This document shows, in pieces, positions 12,971 to 24,460 of a stretch of 64,000 nucleotides of DNA (position 1 is its first letter; each line of letters begins with the position of its first letter). The position numbers and the translations under genes were made by a program. This DNA comes from Tanypteryx hageni (lineage: Eukaryota > Arthropoda > Insecta > Odonata > Petaluridae), in contig CM054116.1 of the NCBI GenBank assembly GCA_028673005.1, positions 135,647,681-135,711,680 of the forward strand. Direction: 5' to 3'. The notes beneath the pieces were generated by a model. The model worked only from the letters and a program-made list of their open reading frames with translations. It did not search any database and was not told where the DNA came from.

Positions 12971-14685
12971 GTGATTGGGCGGTGAGAGAAGAGGGAGTGG
13001 GCGGTGAGAGAAGAGGGTGGGGGCGGTGATAGAAGAGGGAGGGGGCGGTGAGATAAGAGGGAGTGGGCGGTGAGAGAAGAGGAGTGGGCGGTGTGAGAAG
13101 AGGGAGGGGGCGGTGAGAGAAGAGGGAGTGGGCGGCGAGAGAAGAGGTTGGGGGTGGTGAGAGAAGAGGGAGTGGGCGGTGAGAGAAGAGGGAGTGGGCG
13201 GTGAGAGAAGAGGGTGGGGGCGGTGAGAGAAGAGGGAGTGGGCAGTGTGAGAAGAGGGAGGGGGCGGTGAGAGAAGAGGGAGTGGGCGGTGAGAGACGAG
13301 GGAGTGGGCGGTGAGAGAAGTGGGATTTGCGGTGAGAGACGAGGGAGTGGACGGTGAGAGAAGAGGGAATGGGCGGTGAGAGAAGAGGGAGGGGGCGGTG
13401 AGAGAAGAGAAGGTGGGCGGTGAGAGACGAGGGAGTGGGCGGTGAGAGACTAGGGAGTGGACGGTGAGAGGAGAGGGAATGGGCGGTGAGAGAAGAGGGA
13501 GTGGGCGGTGAGAGACGAGGGAGTGGGTGGTGAGAGAAGAGGGAGTGGGCGGTGAGAGAAGACGGAGTGGGCGGTGAGTGAAGAGGGAGTGGGCGGTGAG
13601 AGAAGAGGGAGTGGGCGGTGAGTGAAGAGGGAGTGGGCTGTGAGAGAAGAGGGAGTGGGCGGTGAGAGAAGAGGGTGGGGGCGGTGAGAGAAGAGGGAGT
13701 GGGCGGTGAGAGAAGTGGGAGTGGGCGGTGAGAGAAGAGGGAGTGGGCGATGAGAGAAGAGGGAGTGGGCGGTGAGAGACGAGGGTGGGGGCGGTGAGAG
13801 AAGAGGGAGTGGGCGGTGAGAGAAGAGGGAGTGGGCGGTGAGAGAAGAGGGAGTGGGAGGTGAGAGAAGAGGGAGTGGACGGTGAGAGAAGATGGTGTGG
13901 GCGGGGAGAGAAGAGGGTTAGGGCGGTGAGAGAAGAGGGAGTGGGCGGTGAGAGAAGAGGGAGTGGGCAGTGAGAGAAGAGGGAGTGAGCGGCGAGAGAA
14001 GAGGGTGGGGGCAGCGAGAGAAGAGGGTAGGGGAAGTGAGGGACGAGGGAGTGAGCGGCGAGAGAAGAGGGTGGGGGTGGTGAGAGGAGAGGGAGTGGGC
14101 GGTGAGAGAAGAGGGAGTCCGCGGTGGGAGAAGAGGGAGTGGGCGTTGAGAGAAGAGGGAGTGGGCGGTGAGAGAAGCGGGAGTGGGCGGTGAGAGAATA
14201 GGGAGTGGGCGGTGAGAGAAGTGGGAGTGGGCGTTGAGTGAAGAGGGATTGAGCGGCGAGAGAAGAGGGAGTGGGCGGTGAGAGACGAGGGTGTGGACGG
14301 TGAGAGTAGAGGGAGTGAGCGGTGAGAGAAGTGGGAGTGGGCGGTGAGAGATGAGGGAGTGGGCGGTGAGAGACGAGGGAGTGGGCGGTGAGAGAAGAGG
14401 GAGTGAGCGGTGAGAGACGAGGGAGTGGGCGGTGAGAGAAGAGGGAATGGGCGGTGAGAGAAGAGGGAGTGGGCGGTGAGAGAAAAGGGAGTGGGCGGTG
14501 AGAGAAGTGGGAGTGGGCGGTGAGAGAAGAGGGAATGGGCGGTGAGAGAAGAGGGAGTGGGCGGTGAGATACGAGGGAGTGGGCGGTGAGAGACGAGGGA
14601 GTGGGCGGTGAGAGAAGTGGGAGTGTTCGGTGAGAGATGAGGGAGTGGGCGGTGAGGGACAAGGGAGTGGACGGTGATAGACAAG
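12971..14685 (+). repeat. 2.46-kb satellite duplication, copy 1
   Basis: This segment matches 15,409-17,140 at an offset of 2,438-2,460 bp (a one-unit length change). Shared private variants include GTGATTGGGC at the left edge, GGGATTTGCGG at 13,323 and 15,783, GAGAAGACGGAG at 13,558 and 16,018, and the 81-codon plus-strand open stretch at 13,948 and 16,408. The near identity suggests a recent event. Confidence 0.85.
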
Positions 14686-15408
14686 GGAGTGGGCGGTGAG
14701 AGAAGAGGGAGTGGGCGGTGAGTGAAGAGGGAGTGGGCGGTGAGAGAAGAGGGAGTGGGCGGTGAGAGAAGAGGGAGTGGGCGGTGAGAGAAGAGTGATT
14801 GGGCGGTGAGAGAAGAGGGAGTGGGCGGTGAGAGAAGAGGGAGTGGGCGGTGAGAGAAGAGGGTGGGGGCGGTGATAGAAGAGGGAGGGGGCGGTGAGAT
14901 AAGAGGGAGTGGGCGGTGAGAGAAGAGGAGTGGGCGGTGTGAGAAGAGGGAGGGGGCGGTGAGAGAAGAGGGAGTGGGCGGCGAGAGAAGAGGTTGGGGG
15001 TGGTGAGAGAAGAGGGAGTGGGCGGTGAGAGAAGAGGGAGTGGGCGGTGAGAGAAGAGGGTGGGGGCGGTGAGAGAAGAGGGAGTGGGCAGTGTGAGAAG
15101 AGGGAGGGGGCGGTGAGAGAAGAGTGATTGGGCGGTGAGAGAAGAGGGAGTGGGCGGTGAGAGAAGAGGGAGTGGGCGGTGAGAGAAGAGGGTGGGGGCG
15201 GTGATAGAAGAGGGAGGGGGCGGTGAGATAAGAGGGAGTGGGCGGTGAGAGAAGAGGAGTGGGCGGTGTGAGAAGAGGGAGGGGGCGGTGAGAGAAGAGG
15301 GAGTGGGCGGCGAGAGAAGAGGTTGGGGGTGGTGAGAGAAGAGGGAGTGGGCGGTGAGAGAAGAGGGAGTGGGCGGTGAGAGAAGAGGGAGTGGGCGGTG
15401 AGAGAAGA
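14685..15408 (+). repeat. Short-range triplication within satellite
   Basis: The marker GTGATTGGGCGG recurs at 14,795, 15,124 and 15,409, giving spacings of 329 and 285 bp (15 and 13 units, within a base). Each is followed by the same order of units, including the GGTGATAGAAGAGG and GGTGTGAGAAGAGG variants. This is a local tandem expansion that sits exactly between the two 2.46-kb copies. Confidence 0.8.
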
Positions 15409-17140
15409 GTGATTGGGCGGTGAGAGAAGAGGGAGTGGGCGGTGAGAGAAGAGGGAGTGGGCGGTGAGAGAAGAGGGTGGGGGCGGTGATAGAAGAGGGA
15501 GGGGGCGGTGAGATAAGAGGGAGTGGGCGGTGAGAGAAGAGGAGTGGGCGGTGTGAGAAGAGGGAGGGGGCGGTGAGAGAAGAGGGAGTGGGCGGCGAGA
15601 GAAGAGGTTGGGGGTGGTGAGAGAAGAGGGAGTGGGCGGTGAGAGAAGAGGGAGTGGGCGGTGAGAGAAGAGGGTGGGGGCGGTGAGAGAAGAGGGAGTG
15701 GGCAGTGTGAGAAGAGGGAGGGGGCGGTGAGAGAAGAGGGAGTGGGCGGTGAGAGACGAGGGAGTGGGCGGTGAGAGAAGTGGGATTTGCGGTGAGAGAC
15801 GAGGGAGTGGACGGTGAGAGAAGAGGGAATGGGCGGTGAGAGAAGAGGGAGGGGGCGGTGAGAGAAGAGAAGGTGGGCGGTGAGAGACGAGGGAGTGGGC
15901 GGTGAGAGACTAGGGAGTGGACGGTGAGAGGAGAGGGAATGGGCGGTGAGAGAAGAGGGAGTGGGCGGTGAGAGACGAGGGAGTGGGTGGTGAGAGAAGA
16001 GGGAGTGGGCGGTGAGAGAAGACGGAGTGGGCGGTGAGTGAAGAGGGAGTGGGCGGTGAGAGAAGAGGGAGTGGGCGGTGAGTGAAGAGGGAGTGGGCTG
16101 TGAGAGAAGAGGGAGTGGGCGGTGAGAGAAGAGGGTGGGGGCGGTGAGAGAAGAGGGAGTGGGCGGTGAGAGAAGTGGGAGTGGGCGGTGAGAGAAGAGG
16201 GAGTGGGCGATGAGAGAAGAGGGAGTGGGCGGTGAGAGACGAGGGTGGGGGCGGTGAGAGAAGAGGGAGTGGGCGGTGAGAGAAGAGGGAGTGGGCGGTG
16301 AGAGAAGAGGGAGTGGGAGGTGAGAGAAGAGGGAGTGGACGGTGAGAGAAGATGGTGTGGGCGGGGAGAGAAGAGGGTTAGGGCGGTGAGAGAAGAGGGA
16401 GTGGGCGGTGAGAGAAGAGGGAGTGGGCAGTGAGAGAAGAGGGAGTGAGCGGCGAGAGAAGAGGGTGGGTGCAGCGAGAGAAGAGGGTAGGGGCAGTGAG
16501 GGACGAGGGAGTGAGCGGCGAGAGAAGAGGGTGGGGGTGGTGAGAGGAGAGGGAGTGGGCGGTGAGAGAAGAGGGAGTCCGCGGTGGGAGAAGAGGGAGT
16601 GGGCGTTGAGAGAAGAGGGAGTGGGCGGTGAGAGAAGAGGGAGTGGGCGGTGAGAGAATAGGGAGTGGGCGGTGAGAGAAGTGGGAGTGGGCGTTGAGTG
16701 AAGAGGGATTGAGCGGCGAGAGAAGAGGGAGTGGGCGGTGAGAGACGAGGGTGTGGACGGTGAGAGTAGAGGGAGTGAGCGGTGAGAGAAGTGGGAGTGG
16801 GCGGTGAGAGATGAGGGAGTGGGCGGTGAGAGACGAGGGAGTGGGCGGTGAGAGAAGAGGGAGTGAGCGGTGAGAGACGAGGGAGTGGGCGGTGAGAGAA
16901 GAGGGAATGGGCGGTGAGAGAAGAGGGAGTGGGCGGTGAGACAAAAGGGAGTGGGCGGTGAGAGAAGTGGGAGTGGGCGGTGAGAGAAGAGGGAATGGGC
17001 GGTGAGAGAAGAGGGAGTGGGCGGTGAGATACGAGGGAGTGGGCGGTGAGAGACGAGGGAGTGGGCGGTGAGTGAATTGGGAGTGTTCGGTGAGAGATGA
17101 GGGAGTGGGCGGTGAGGGACAAGTGAGTGGACGGTGATAG
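15409..17140 (+). repeat. 2.46-kb satellite duplication, copy 2
   Basis: This is the second copy of 12,971-14,685, in the same orientation. It carries the same private unit variants in the same order and one extra 22-bp unit near its left end. Confidence 0.85.
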
Positions 17141-20100
17141 ACGAGGGTGTGGGCGGTGAGAGTAGAGGGAGTGAGCGGTGAGAGAAGTGGGAGTGGGCGG
17201 TGAGAGAAGAGGGAGTGGGCGGTGAGAGAAGAGGGAGTGAGCGGTGAGAGAAGAGGGTGGGGGCGGTGAGAGAAGAGGGAGTGGGCGGTGAGAGAAGAGG
17301 GAGTGGGCCGTGAGAGAAGAGGGAATGGGCGGTGAGAGAAGAGGGAATGGGCGGTGAGAGACTAGGAAGTAAGCGGTGAGAGAAGTGGGAGTGGGCGGTG
17401 AGAGAAGAGGGAGTAGGCGGTGAGAGAAGAGGGAGTTTGCGGTGAGAGAAGTGGGAGTGGGCGGTAAGAGAAGTGGGAGTGAGCGATGAGAGAAGAGGGA
17501 GTGGGCTGTGAGAGAAGAGGGAGTGGGCGTTGAGAGAAGAGGGAGTGGGCGGTGAGAGAAGAGGTAGTGGGCGGTGAGAGAAGTGGGAGTGGCCGGTGAG
17601 AGAAGAGGGAATGGGCGGTGAGAGAAGAGGGAGTGGGCGGTGAGAGACGAGGGAGTGGGCGGTGAGAGAAGAGGGAGTGAGCGGTGAGGGACCAGGGAGT
17701 GGGCGGTGAGAGAAGAGGGAGTGAGCGGCGAGAGAAGAGGGAGTGAGCGGCGAGAGAAGAGGTTGGGGGCGGTGAGAGAAAAGGAGTGGGCGGTGTGAGA
17801 AGAGGGAGGGGGCGGTGAGAGAAGAGGTTGGGGGTGGTGAGAGAAGAGGGAGTGGGCGGTGAGAGAAGAGGGAGTGGGCCGTGAGATAAGAGGGAGTGGG
17901 CGGTGAGAGAAGAGGGAGTGGGCGGTGAGAGAAGAGGGAGTGGGCCGTGAGATAAGAGGGAGTGGGCGGTGAGAGAAGAGGAGTGGGCGGTGTGAGAAGA
18001 GGGAGTGGGCGGCGAGAGAAGAGGTTGGGGGTGGTGAGAGAAGAGGGAGTGGGCGGTGAGAGAAGAGGGAGTGGGCCGTGAGATAAGAGGGAGTGGGCGG
18101 TGAGAGAAGAGGGAGTGGGCGGTGTGAGAAGAGGGATGCGGCGGTGAGAGAAGAGGGAGTGGGCGGTGAGAGAAGTGGGAGTGGGCGGTGAGAGAAGAGG
18201 GAGGGGGCGGTGAGAGAAGAGGGAGTGGGCGGTGTGAGAAGAGGGAGTGGGCGGTGAGAGAAGAGGGAGTGGGCAGTGTGAGAAGAGGGAGGGGGCGGTG
18301 AGAGAAAAGGGAGTGGGCCGTGAGATAAGAGGGAGTGGGCGGTGAGAGAAGAGGGAGGGGGCGGTGAGAGAAGAGGGAGTGGGCGGTGAGAGAAGTGGGA
18401 GTGGGCGGTGAGAGAAGAGGGAGGGGGCGGTGAGAGAAGAGGGAGTGGGCGGTGTGAGAAGAGGGAGTGGGCGGTGAGAGAAGAGGGAGTGGGCGGTGAG
18501 AGAAGAGGTTGGGGGTGGTGAGAGAAGAGGGAGTGGGCGGTGAGAGAAGAGGGAGTGGGCCGTGAGATAAGAGGGAGTGGGCGGTGAGAGAAGAGGGAGG
18601 GGGCGGTGAGAGAAGAGGGAGTGGGCGGTGAGAGAAGTGGGAGTGGGCGGTGAGAGAAGAGGGAGGGGGCGGTGAGAGAAGAGGGAGTGGGCGGTGTGAG
18701 AAGAGGGAGTGGGCGGTGAGAGAAGAGGGAGTGGGCGGTGAGAGAAGAGGGAATGGGCGGTGAGAGACGAGGGAGTGGGCGGTGAGAGAAGAGGGAATGG
18801 GCGGTGAGAGACGAGGGAGTGGGCGGTGAGAGACTAGGGAGTGGACGGTGAGAGGAGAGGGAATGGGCGGTGAGAGAAGTGGGAGTGGGCGGTGAGAGAC
18901 TAGGGAGTGGACGGTGAGAGGAGAGGGAATGGGCGGTGAGAGAATTGGGAGTGGGCGGTGAGAGACTAGGGAGTGGACGGTGAGAGGAGAGGGAATGGGC
19001 GGTGAGAGAAGAGGGAGGGGGCGGTGAGAGAAGAGGGAGTGGGCGGTGAGAGACGAGGGAGTGGGCGTTGAGAGACGAGGGAGTGGGCGGTGAGAGAAGT
19101 GGGAGTGGGCGGTGAGAGAAGAGGGAGTGATCGGCGAGAGAAGAGGGTGGGGGCGGTGAGAGACGAGGGAGTGGGCGGTGAGAGAAGAGGGATTGAGCGG
19201 CTAGAGAAGAGGGTGGGGGCGGTGAGAAAAGAGTGAGTGGGCGGTGAGAGAAGAGGGAGTGGGCGGTGAGAGAAGAGGGAGTGGGCGGTGAGAGAAGAGG
19301 GATTGGGCGGTGAGAGAAGAGGGTGGGGGCGGTGATAGAAGAGGGATAGGGCGGTGAGAGAAGAGGGAGTGGGCGGTGAGAGAAGAGGGAGTGGGCGGTG
19401 AGAGAAGAGGGAGTGGGCGGTGAGAGAAGAGGGTGTGGGCGGTGAGAAAAGAGGGAGTGGGCGGTGAGAGAACAGGGAGTGAGCGGTGTGAGAAGAGGGC
19501 GTGTGCGGTGAGAGAAGAGGTAGTGGGCGGTGAGAGAAGAGGGAGTGGGCGGTGAGAGAAGAGGGTGGGGGCGGTGAGAGACGAGGGAGTGGGCGTTGAG
19601 AGAAGAGTGAGTGAGCGGCGAGAGAATAGGGTGGGGGCGGTGAGAGAAGAGGGAGTGGGCGGTGAGAGAAGATGGTGTGGGCGGAGAGAGAAGAGGGCTG
19701 GGGCGGTGAGAGAAGAGGGAGTGGGCGGTGAGAGAAGAGGGAGTGGGCAGCGAGAGAAGAGGGAGTGAGCGGCGAGAGAAGAGGGTGGGGGCGGCGAGAG
19801 AAGAGGGTGGGGGCAGTGAGGGACGAGGGAGTGAGCGGCGAGAGAAGAGGGTGGGGGCGGTGAGAGGAGAGGGAGTGGGCGGTGAGAGAAGAGGGAGTGG
19901 GCGTTGAGAGAAGAGGGAGTGGGCGGTGAGAGAAGAGGGTGGGGGCAGTGAGGGACGAGGGAGTGGGCGGTGAGAGAAGAGGGAGTCCGCGGTGGGAGAA
20001 GAGGGAGTGGGCGGTGAGAGAAGAGGGAGTCCGCGGTGGGAGAAGAGGGAGTGGGCGTTGAGAGAAGAGGGAGTGGGCGGTGAGAGAAGAGGTAGTGGGC

Positions 20101-21134
20101 GGTGAGAGAAGTGGGAGTGGCCGGTGAGAGAAGAGGGAGTGGGCGGTGAGAGAAGAGGGAGTGAGCGGCGAGAGAAGAGGGTGGGGGCGGCGAGAGAAGA
20201 GGGTGGGGGCAGTGAGGGACGAGGGAGTGAGCGGCGAGAGAAGAGGGTGGGGGCGGTGAGAGGAGAGGGAGTGGGCGGTGAGAGAAGAGGGAGTGGGCGT
20301 TGAGAGAAGAGGGAGTGGGCGGTGAGAGAAGAGGGAGTGGGCGGTGAGAGAAGATGGAGTGGGCGGCGAGAGAAGAGGGTGGGGGGCGGTGAGAGAAGAG
20401 GGAGTGGGCGGTGAGAGAAGAGTGAGTGGGCGGTGAGAGAAGAGGGAGTGAGCGTCGAGAGAAGAGGGTGGGGGGGGCGAGAGAATAGGGTGGGGGCAGT
20501 GAGGGACGAGGGAGTGAGCGGCGAGAGAAGAGGGTGGGGGCGGTGAGAGGAGAGGGAGTGGGCGGTGAGAGAAGAGGGAGTGGGCGGTGGGAGAAGAGGG
20601 AGTTGGCGGTGAGAGAAGAGGGTGGGGGCGGTGAGAGAAGAGGGAGTGGGCGGTGAGAGAAGAGGGAGTGGGCGGTGAGAGAAGAGGGAGTGGGCGGTGA
20701 GAGAAGAGGGAGTGGGCGGTGAGAGAAGAGGGAGTGGGCGGTGAGAGAATAGGGAGTTGGCGGTGAGAGAAGAGGGAGTGGGCGGTGAGAGAAGAGGGTG
20801 GGGGCGGTGAGAGAAGAGGGAGTGGGCGGTGAGAGAAGAGGGAGTGGGCGGTGAGAGAAGAGGGAGTGGGCGGTGAGAGAAGAGGGTGGGGGCGGTGAAA
20901 GAAGAGTGAGTGGGCGGTGAGAGAAGAGGGATTGGGCGGTGAGAGAAGAGGGTGGGGGCGGTGAGAGAAGAGGTAGTGGGCGGTGAGAGAAGAGGGAGTG
21001 GGCGGTGAGAGAAGAGGGAGTGGGCGGTGAGAGAAGAGGGAGTGGGCGGTGAGAGAAGAGGGAGTGGGCTGTGAGAAAAGTGGGAGTGGGCGGTGAGAGA
21101 AGAGGGAGTGGGCGGTGAGAGAAGAGGGAGTGGG

Positions 21135-22320
21135 CTGTGAGAAAAGTGGGAGTGGGCGGTGAGAGAAGAGGGACTGGGCGGTGAGAGAAGAGGGTGGGGC
21201 GGTGAGAGAAGAGGGAGTTGGCGGTGAGAGAAGAGGGAGTGAGCGGTGAGAGAAGAGGGAGTGGGCGGTAAGAGAAGAGGTAGTGGGCGGTGAGAGAAGA
21301 GGGAGTGGGCGGTGAGAGAAGAGGGTGGGGGCGGTGAGAGAAGAGGGAGTGAGCGGCGAGAGAAGAGGGTGGGGGCGGCGAGAGAAGAGGGTGGGGGCAG
21401 TGAGGGACGAGGGAGTGAGCGGCGAGAGAAGAGGGTTGGGGCGGTGAGAGGAGAGGGGGTGGGCGGTGAGAGAAGAGGGAGTGGGCGGTGAGAGAAGAGG
21501 GAGTGGGCGGTGAGAGAAGAGGGAGTGGGCGGTGAGAGAAGAGGGAGTGGGCTGTGAGAAAAGTGGGAGTGGGCGGTGAGAGAAGAGGGACTGGGCGGTG
21601 AGAGAAGAGGGTGGGGCGGTGAGAGAAGAGGGAGTTGGCGGTGAGAGAAGAGGGAGTGAGCGGTGAGAGAAGAGGGAGTGGGCGGTAAGAGAAGAGGTAG
21701 TGGGCGGTGAGAGAAGAGGGAGTGGGCGGTGAGAGAAGAGGGTGGGGGCGGTGAGAGAAGAGGGAGTGAGCGGCGAGAGAAGAGGGTGGGGGCGGCGAGA
21801 GAAGAGGGTGGGGGCAGTGAGGGACGAGGGAGTGAGCGGCGAGAGAAGAGGGTTGGGGCGGTGAGAGAAGAGGGAGTGGGCGGTGAGAGAAGAGGGAGTG
21901 GGCGGTGAGAGAAGAGGGTGGGGGCGGTGAAAGAAGAGTGAGTGGGCGGTGAGAGAAGAGGGATTGGGCGGTGAGAGAAGAGGGTGGGGGCGGTGAGAGA
22001 AGAGGGAGTGGGCGGTGAGAGAAGAGGGAGTGGGCGGTGAGAGAAGATGGAGTGGGCGGTGAGAGAAGAGGGAGTGGGCGGTGAGAGAAGAGGGAGTGGG
22101 CGGTGAGAGAAGAGGGAGTGGGCGGTGAGAGAAGATGGAGTGGGCGGCGAGAGAAGAGGGTCGGGGCGGTGAGAGAAGAGGGAGTGGGCGGTGAGAGAAG
22201 AGGGAGTTGGCGTTGAGAGAAGAGGGAGTGGGCGGTGAGAGAAGAGGGAGTGGGCGGCGAGAGAAGAGGGTGGGGTCGGTGAGAGAAGAGGGATTGGGCG
22301 GTGAGAGAAGAGGAAGTGGG
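21135..22320 (+). repeat. 1.19-kb satellite duplication, copy 1
   Basis: The rare unit CTGTGAGAAAAGTGGGAG lies at 21,135, 21,552, 22,321 and 22,738. The paired 417-bp spacing is itself repeated at an offset of 1,186 bp, so a block of about 1.19 kb has been duplicated in tandem. The GTGAAAGAAGAGTGAG unit (21,928 and 23,113) confirms the offset. An older partial copy with the same unit is at 20,895. Confidence 0.85.
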
Positions 22321-23506
22321 CTGTGAGAAAAGTGGGAGTGGGCGGTGAGAGAAGAGGGACTGGGCGGTGAGAGAAGAGGGTGGGGCGGTGAGAGAAGAGG
22401 GAGTTGGCGGTGAGAGAAGAGGGAGTGAGCGGTGAGAGAAGAGGGAGTGGGCGGTAAGAGAAGAGGTAGTGGGCGGTGAGAGAAGAGGGAGTGGGCGGTG
22501 AGAGAAGAGGGTGGGGGCGGTGAGAGAAGAGGGAGTGAGCGGCGAGAGAAGAGGGTGGGGGCGGCGAGAGAAGAGGGTGGGGGCAGTGAGGGACGAGGGA
22601 GTGAGCGGCGAGAGAAGAGGGTTGGGGCGGTGAGAGGAGAGGGGGTGGGCGGTGAGAGAAGAGGGAGTGGGCGGTGAGAGAAGAGGGAGTGGGCGGTGAG
22701 AGAAGAGGGAGTGGGCGGTGAGAGAAGAGGGAGTGGGCTGTGAGAAAAGTGGGAGTGGGCGGTGAGAGAAGAGGGACTGGGCGGTGAGAGAAGAGGGTGG
22801 GGCGGTGAGAGAAGAGGGAGTTGGCGGTGAGAGAAGAGGGAGTGAGCGGTGAGAGAAGAGGGAGTGGGCGGTAAGAGAAGAGGTAGTGGGCGGTGAGAGA
22901 AGAGGGAGTGGGCGGTGAGAGAAGAGGGTGGGGGCGGTGAGAGAAGAGGGAGTGAGCGGCGAGAGAAGAGGGTGGGGGCGGCGAGAGAAGAGGGTGGGGG
23001 CAGTGAGGGACGAGGGAGTGAGCGGCGAGAGAAGAGGGTTGGGGCGGTGAGAGAAGAGGGAGTGGGCGGTGAGAGAAGAGGGAGTGGGCGGTGAGAGAAG
23101 AGGGTGGGGGCGGTGAAAGAAGAGTGAGTGGGCGGTGAGAGAAGAGGGATTGGGCGGTGAGAGAAGAGGGTGGGGGCGGTGAGAGAAGAGGGAGTGGGCG
23201 GTGAGAGAAGAGGGAGTGGGCGGTGAGAGAAGATGGAGTGGGCGGTGAGAGAAGAGGGAGTGGGCGGTGAGAGAAGAGGGAGTGGGCGGTGAGAGAAGAG
23301 GGAGTGGGCGGTGAGAGAAGATGGAGTGGGCGGCGAGAGAAGAGGGTCGGGGCGGTGAGAGCAGAGGGAGTGGGCGGTGAGAGAAGAGGGAGTTGGCGTT
23401 GAGAGAAGAGGGAGTGGGCGGTGAGAGAAGAGGGAGTGGGCGGCGAGAGAAGAGGGTGGGGTCGGTGAGAGAAGAGGGATTGGGCGGTGAGAGAAGAGGA
23501 AGTGGG
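22321..23506 (+). repeat. 1.19-kb satellite duplication, copy 2
   Basis: This is the second copy of the 1.19-kb block, directly abutting the first. It has the same order of variants, including GACTGGGCGG and GGGTGGGGCGG units, and differs by very few bases. Confidence 0.85.
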
Positions 23507-23926
23507 CTGTGAGAGAAGAGGGAGTGAGCGGCGAGAGAAGAGGGTGGGGGCGGCGAGAGAAGAGGGTGGGGGCAGTGAGGGACGAGGGAGTGAGCGGCGA
23601 GAGAAGAGGGTTGGGGCGGTGAGAGGAGAGGGGGTGGGCGGTGAGAGAAGAGGGAGTGGGCGGCGAGAGAAGAGGGTGGGGTCGGTGAGAGAAGAGGGAT
23701 TGGGCGGTGAGAGAAGAGGAAGTGGGCTGTGAGAGAAGAGGGAGTGAGCGGCGAGAGAAGAGGGTGGGGGCGGCGAGAGAAGAGGGTGGGGGCAGTGAGG
23801 GACGAGGGAGTGAGCGGCGAGAGAAGAGGGTTGGGGCGGTGAGAGGAGAGGGGGTGGGCGGTGAGAGAAGAGGGAGTGGGCGGTGGGAGAAGAGGGATTT
23901 AGAAGAGAGAGAAGAGGGTGTGGGCG
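23487..23926 (+). repeat. 220-bp (ten-unit) tandem repeat at array edge
   Basis: Two adjacent segments of 220 bp (ten 22-bp units) starting at 23,487 and 23,707 match closely, both opening with AAGTGGGCTGTGAGAG-type units. A related, more diverged segment follows at 24,147. The array decays into non-repetitive purine-rich sequence just after this point (24,390-24,460). Confidence 0.8.
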
Positions 23927-24460
23927 GTGAAAGAAGAGGTAGTGGGCGGTGAGAGAAGAGGGAGTGGGCGGTGAGAGAAGAGGGAGTGGGCGTTGAGAGA
24001 AGAGGGAGTGGGCGGTGAGAGAAGAGGGAGTGGGCGGTGAGAGAAGAGGGAGTGGGCGGTGAGAGAAGAGGGAGTGGGCGGTGAGAGAAGATGGAGTGGG
24101 CGGCGAGAGAAGAGGGTGGGGGCGGTGAGAGAATAGGGATTGTGCGGTGATAGAAGAGGGAGTGGGCGGTGAGAGAAGAGGGAGTGAGCGGCGAGAGAAG
24201 AGGGTGGGGGCGGCGAGAGAAGAGGGTGGGGGCAGTGAGGGACGAGGGAGTGAGCGGCGAGAGAAGAGGGTGGGGGCGGTGAGAGGAGAGGGAGTGGGCG
24301 GTGAGAGAAGAGGGAGTGGGCGGTGGGAGAAGAGGGATTTAAAAGAGAGAGAAGAGGGTGTGGGCGGTGAAAGAAGAGGTAGTGGGCGGTGAGAGAATGG
24401 GGAGAAGGCGGTGTGAGAAGCAGTGGGCGGTGAAAGAGGAGGGATTGGACGGATAGAGTG

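Larger units (their letters stand above)
1..24460. repeat. Giant 22-bp G-rich minisatellite array
   Basis: A 22-bp unit with core GTGGGCGGTGAGAG followed by AAGAGGGA repeats without interruption for about 24.4 kb, roughly 1,100 units, and runs off the left edge of the window. Common unit variants carry GAGGGTGGGGGCGG, GACGAGGG, GACTAGGG, or AAGTGGGAG. A few units are shortened. The minus strand (CCCTCTTCTCTCACCGCC) has no stop codon in any frame. Because 22 is not a multiple of 3, three units give a 22-residue period, so minus-strand reading frames of up to 1,604 codons (12,308-17,122) look like Ser/Pro/Leu/His-rich proteins. They are by-products of the repeat: overlapping frames are equally open and the changes track DNA units, not codons. 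The plus strand is G-rich and nearly all purine, with potential for G-quadruplex or triplex structure. Confidence 0.97.

Noticed and set aside
12308..17122. Minus-strand open frame of 1,604 codons, and similar ones of 667 and 713 codons
   Set aside because: They lie wholly in the 22-bp satellite, the overlapping frames are equally open, and the 22-residue period is just three DNA units. No start context, domain or codon bias supports a protein.
1..24460. CRISPR array
   Set aside because: The repeats are directly contiguous with no unique spacers, and the context is eukaryotic.
1..24460. Telomeric repeat
   Set aside because: The 22-bp unit is not TTAGG, TTAGGG or any short telomerase-type repeat, and the array is internal to a contig on its right side.
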